Assembly (NCBI GenBank): GCA_002408385.1
Contig: DHSB01000253.1
Location: forward strand, 1-9,524
Length of the DNA: 9,524 nucleotides
Direction: 5' to 3'
Source of the DNA: Myxococcales bacterium UBA5297
GTDB lineage: Bacteria; Myxococcota; Myxococcia; Myxococcales; UBA5297
The position numbers and the translations under genes are program-made. The notes beneath the pieces were generated by a model. That model made no database searches. It saw only the letters and a program-made list of their open reading frames with translations, and had not been told where the DNA came from. Shown here in pieces: positions 6,857-9,524 of the stretch; positions within the stretch are counted from its first letter, which is position 1; every line of letters begins with the position of its first letter.

Positions 6857-6864
6857 ACAGAACC

Positions 6865-6951
6865 GTGAGACGCACTTCCGCTTTCTCCCGCAAATGGCTG
6901 CTTGCGCCGGTCCTGGGCGCGTCGGTCGCCGCTGGCGTCGCTGTTTCTTGT
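6865..6951 (+). other. Probable lipoprotein signal peptide of the M3 peptidase
   Basis: Residues 1-29 show basic residues at the start (Arg2, Arg3, Arg9, Lys10), then a hydrophobic core from Trp11 to Val27, then Ser28-Cys29. The pattern V-A-V-S-C fits the broad lipobox rule but lacks the preferred Leu at -3. Cleavage by signal peptidase II before Cys29 is likely, not certain. Confidence 0.68.
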
Positions 6952-9012
6952 GCGACAACGAAGCCGGGCGGCAAAGACGAGACCTCGATGGACCGGGCGG
7001 CGGCCGAGAAGAATGGCGCCATGAACGAGATCAAAAGAGCCCCAGTCCCGCTCATCGAGCACGCAGTCTCGCCCGACGAGATCTTGAAGCGCAGCCAAGC
7101 CGCCGAGGCCAAGTGCGAGCAGGAGCTCGCCGCCATCGTCGCCATCCCGGACTCCGACAGGACCTTCGACAACACGGTCGAGGCGTTCGAGCAGTCGGTG
7201 ATGAGCTACATCGACGCCGCGCAGCGCACGGGCATCCTCAAAGATGTCCACACCGACGAGCAGGTTCGCAACGCTGCGGCCTCCGCCGAGGAGAGCGCGG
7301 GCAAGTACCTCGTCAAGGTCGCCGCGCGGCGTGACCTGTACCAGGCGATGAAGGGCTACCTGGCCCACCAGGGCAAGACCGAGGGGCTCGCTCCGGCCCA
7401 GAAGCGCCTGCTCGACCTGACGATGCGCGACTTCCGGCGCAACGGCCTCGAGCTGTCGGACGAGGAGCTCGCCAAGCTCGTCGCCATCCGCACCCGCCTC
7501 ACCGAGCTGTCGACGCAGTTCCAGCAGCACCTCAACGAGAACACCTCGAAGATCACCGTCGGCAAGGAGGAGCTCGCGGGGCTGCCCGAGGCCTTCGTGG
7601 CGCGCCTGGAGAAGACGCCCGACGGCGGCGTGGTGGTGACCACCAAGTACCCCGACTACTTCCCGTTCATGGAGAACGCCAAGAGCGGCGAGGCGCGCCG
7701 GCGCCTCTACGTCGCCTTCCAGAGCCGCGAGGCCGAGCGCAACCTGCCGCTGCTGCAGGAGGCCATCAAGCTGCGCGACGAGCAGGCGAAGCTGCTCGGC
7801 TACGCGACGCACGCCGACTTCGTCACCGAGGAGCAGATGGCCAAGAGCGGCGAGGCGGTGAAGGTCTTCCTCTCGGCGCTGCAGGAGAAGCTGGTCGAGA
7901 AGCGCGACGGCGACTACACGAAGATGACCGAGCTCAAGCGCGCCGAGACCGGCGACCCGGCGGCGAAGATCGAGCCGTGGGACGTCGCCTTCTTCCTCAA
8001 CGAGGTCAAGAAGCTCGACTACACGCTCGACACCGAGAAGATCCGCGAGTTCTTCCCGGTCGAGACCGTGCTCGAGGGCATGTTCCAGGTCTACGAGAAG
8101 CTGCTCTCCATCGAGATCAAGCGGGTCGAGGGCGTCGAGGCCTGGGCCCCCGAGGTCGCGCTCTACGAGATCCGCGACCGCCCGAGCGACCGGTTCGTCG
8201 GCTACTTCTACCTCGACCTCCTCCCGCGCAAGGGCAAGTACGGCCACGCCGCGGCCGCTCCGGTGACCATCGCGCGGCAGGTGGGCGACCAGTACAACGC
8301 GCCCATCGCCGTCATGCTCGCCAACTTCAACCCGCCGTCGCCCGGCCGCCCGTCGCTGCTGTCGCACGACGAGGTGAAGACGCTCTTCCACGAGTTCGGC
8401 CACATCATGCACCAGACCCTGACCGCCGCCCGCTACGGCAGCCACTCGGGGACCTCGGTCGCCCGCGACTTCGTCGAGGTGCCCTCGCAGATGCTCGAGA
8501 ACTGGGTCTTCGAGAAGCCGGTGCTCGACCTGATGTCGGGCCACTTCCAGGATCCGTCGAAGAAGCTGCCCGAGGAGACCATCCAGAAGATCAAGGAGGC
8601 GCGCGCCTTCGACGCGGGCTATCGCTACACGCGCCAAGTCTTCCTCGCCACCTTCGACCAGACGCTCCACACCTCCGGGCCGCAGGTCGACATCGACGCG
8701 ACCGATCAGCGGCTCTTCGCCCAGATCCTCGGCTTGGAGCCGGTCAAGGAGGCCCACTTCGCGGCCAACTTCGGCCACCTGATGGGCGGCTACGACGCCG
8801 GCTACTACGGCTACCTGTGGGCCGAGGTCTTCGCCGACGACCTGTTCACCCGCTTCAAGCAGGAGGGCGTGCTCAACAGCGAGATCGGCCGCAAGTACCG
8901 CGAGATCATCCTCGCCCGCGGCCGCGAGCAGGAGCCGAGCGAGCTGCTGCACGAGTTCCTCGGGCGCGAGCCGAACAACAAGGCCTTCCTGGAGAAAATC
9001 GGGATCCAGTAG
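6865..9012 (+). CDS. M3 family zinc oligopeptidase, predicted lipoprotein
   Basis: The 715-residue product is a thimet oligopeptidase / oligopeptidase A / Dcp-type metallopeptidase that cleaves short peptides. The zinc site is complete: HEFGH at residues 509-513 (His509 and His513 ligands, Glu510 catalytic) and Glu538 in FVEVPSQ, exactly 29 residues after the first His as in rat thimet oligopeptidase. The substrate-binding tyrosine motif HLMGGYDAGYYGYLW is also intact (His638, Tyr643, Tyr647, Tyr650). The N-terminal helical half carries the family-typical TFDNTVEAFE. Residues 1-29 are a signal sequence: RR and RK charges, a hydrophobic core, then VAVSC with Cys29 in a lipobox-like setting, followed by a Gly/Lys/Asp/Glu-rich linker to about residue 60. 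The mature enzyme is thus predicted to be membrane-anchored in the envelope, whereas many relatives are cytosolic. The lipobox is acceptable but not ideal (Ala at -3). Internal ATGs at 6988 and 7021 could give a cytosolic form. A strong terminator follows. Confidence 0.93.
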   Translation: MRRTSAFSRKWLLAPVLGASVAAGVAVSCATTKPGGKDETSMDRAAAEKNGAMNEIKRAPVPLIEHAVSPDEILKRSQAAEAKCEQELAAIVAIPDSDRTFDNTVEAFEQSVMSYIDAAQRTGILKDVHTDEQVRNAAASAEESAGKYLVKVAARRDLYQAMKGYLAHQGKTEGLAPAQKRLLDLTMRDFRRNGLELSDEELAKLVAIRTRLTELSTQFQQHLNENTSKITVGKEELAGLPEAFVARLEKTPDGGVVVTTKYPDYFPFMENAKSGEARRRLYVAFQSREAERNLPLLQEAIKLRDEQAKLLGYATHADFVTEEQMAKSGEAVKVFLSALQEKLVEKRDGDYTKMTELKRAETGDPAAKIEPWDVAFFLNEVKKLDYTLDTEKIREFFPVETVLEGMFQVYEKLLSIEIKRVEGVEAWAPEVALYEIRDRPSDRFVGYFYLDLLPRKGKYGHAAAAPVTIARQVGDQYNAPIAVMLANFNPPSPGRPSLLSHDEVKTLFHEFGHIMHQTLTAARYGSHSGTSVARDFVEVPSQMLENWVFEKPVLDLMSGHFQDPSKKLPEETIQKIKEARAFDAGYRYTRQVFLATFDQTLHTSGPQVDIDATDQRLFAQILGLEPVKEAHFAANFGHLMGGYDAGYYGYLWAEVFADDLFTRFKQEGVLNSEIGRKYREIILARGREQEPSELLHEFLGREPNNKAFLEKIGIQ

Positions 9013-9037
9013 GCCGGCCACGCGCTTCCCCGGCCCT

Positions 9038-9070
9038 GGGGCCGGCGTCCGAGCGACGCCGGCCCTTTTT
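9038..9070 (+). terminator. Intrinsic terminator after the M3 peptidase gene
   Basis: GGGCCGGCGTC (9039-9049) and GACGCCGGCCC (9055-9065) form a perfect 11-base-pair GC-rich stem with a 5-base loop CGAGC. Five T follow immediately at 9066-9070. It lies 26 bases past the stop codon and separates the peptidase gene from the next gene. Confidence 0.92.
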
Positions 9071-9142
9071 CGTGCAGGCGGCGCCGGTCGCGAGGTAGAA
9101 GAGGCCGAATCGTCCGGTCCCTCACGCTCGCGGGAAGCCCTG

Positions 9143-9524
9143 ATGCCTCACCGATTTCTGCTCCTCGCCCTCGTTCTCGTTCTGGTCCCTCGCGCCTCGT
9201 TTGCCGCCGAGCCGCTGCGCTTTGCCGGCACCGGCGACGAGGAGAGGGGCGAGCTGGAGGCCGACGACGAGCCGACCGACTTCGAGCCGACCGTCGAGGA
9301 GGAGCGGGCAGCCCCGGCGACGAGCGAGGCGGGCCAAGCGCAGGGCGACTCTCGCTACGGACGGCCCGAGCAACGGCGGGCGGCTTCTCGGAACGAGTCG
9401 GGACCGGCGACCACCGGAACGGTCGAGGAGTCGCGGTATCGCGCCGACCCCGACTATGTGCCGGCGACCCGCTCGCTCACCCTCGACCTCGGCGGCGGGC
9501 TGGTGTCCCTTGGCGGCTACGCGT
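9143..9524 (+). CDS. Secreted or envelope protein, N-terminal part (runs off the window)
   Basis: The frame is open from the ATG at 9143 to the window edge (127 codons, no stop), so the gene is incomplete at its 3' end. It begins MPHRFLLLALVLVLVPRASFA, a clear Sec signal peptide with probable cleavage after ASFA (residue 21). A long hydrophilic, Glu/Asp-, Pro-, Arg- and Ala-rich stretch of about 85 residues follows and is probably disordered. The last visible residues, SLTLDLGGGLVSLGGYA, look like the first beta strands of an outer-membrane or beta-rich domain, but too little is present to name a family. GGGAAG lies 5 bases before the ATG. The gene follows the strong terminator of the peptidase gene and so should have its own promoter in 9071-9131, where I could not identify a convincing one. 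Function unknown. Confidence 0.72.
   Translation, partial: MPHRFLLLALVLVLVPRASFAAEPLRFAGTGDEERGELEADDEPTDFEPTVEEERAAPATSEAGQAQGDSRYGRPEQRRAASRNESGPATTGTVEESRYRADPDYVPATRSLTLDLGGGLVSLGGYA

Noticed and set aside
6684..6864. Possible sigma-70 or sigma-54 promoters in the divergent intergenic region
   Set aside because: TTG-type -35-like words occur, but none has a matching -10 at proper spacing, and no GG/GC sigma-54 pair was seen.
5853..7175. Extended 440-codon version of the truA frame
   Set aside because: The first ~164 codons lie antisense to the peptidase start and lack TruA similarity. The GTG at 6683 with AAGGA upstream gives a normal-length TruA.
6694..9021. 775-codon minus-strand frame antisense to the M3 peptidase
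   Set aside because: A Leu/Val/Glu/Asp/Arg-rich shadow typical of the antisense of a gene with strong G/C third positions. The plus-strand frame has the complete M3 active site.
7977..9098. 373-codon plus-strand frame overlapping the peptidase gene out of frame
   Set aside because: Arg/Pro/Gly/Leu-rich frame shadow that runs through the terminator hairpin and has no motifs.

Overview
The window is very GC-rich with strong G/C preference at third codon positions, GTG start codons and two lipoprotein-type signal sequences. This fits a chromosomal segment of a high-GC Gram-negative bacterium, most likely a myxobacterium-like (Myxococcota / former Deltaproteobacteria) lineage. The taxonomic call is inference from composition and gene style only. 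I see no rRNA, tRNA, CRISPR array, insertion sequence, integrase or phage gene.

Layout from left to right. (1) 117-1082 (+) encodes a PD-(D/E)xK, Rpn/DUF4351-style putative nuclease with a glycine-every-fourth-residue helix near its C-terminus. (2) 1083-1322 is a convergent intergenic region with three inverted repeats. (3) 1323-5708 (-) encodes a 1461-residue lipoprotein made almost entirely of 16 tandem bacterial Ig-like (BIG_2 type) domains of about 90 residues. (4) 5853-6683 (-), upstream of it on the same strand, is a divergent tRNA pseudouridine synthase of the TruA family. (5) 6684-6864 is a divergent intergenic region. (6) 6865-9012 (+) encodes an M3 (thimet oligopeptidase-like) zinc metallopeptidase with a lipoprotein signal sequence, closed by a strong intrinsic terminator at 9038-9070. 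(7) 9143 to the right edge (+) is the start of a secreted or envelope protein that runs out of the window.

The genes do not form an obvious pathway. Three of the five (Ig-repeat lipoprotein, M3 peptidase lipoprotein, terminal secreted protein) are predicted cell-envelope products; truA is housekeeping and the Rpn-like gene is accessory. I found no convincing evidence for a new multi-gene system. The most useful points for follow-up are the domain architecture of the Ig-repeat lipoprotein, the export signal on a peptidase family that is usually intracellular, and the unusual TruA sequence. Several very long open frames lie antisense to, or out of frame with, the Ig-repeat and peptidase genes; I regard them as shadows of high-GC coding sequence.
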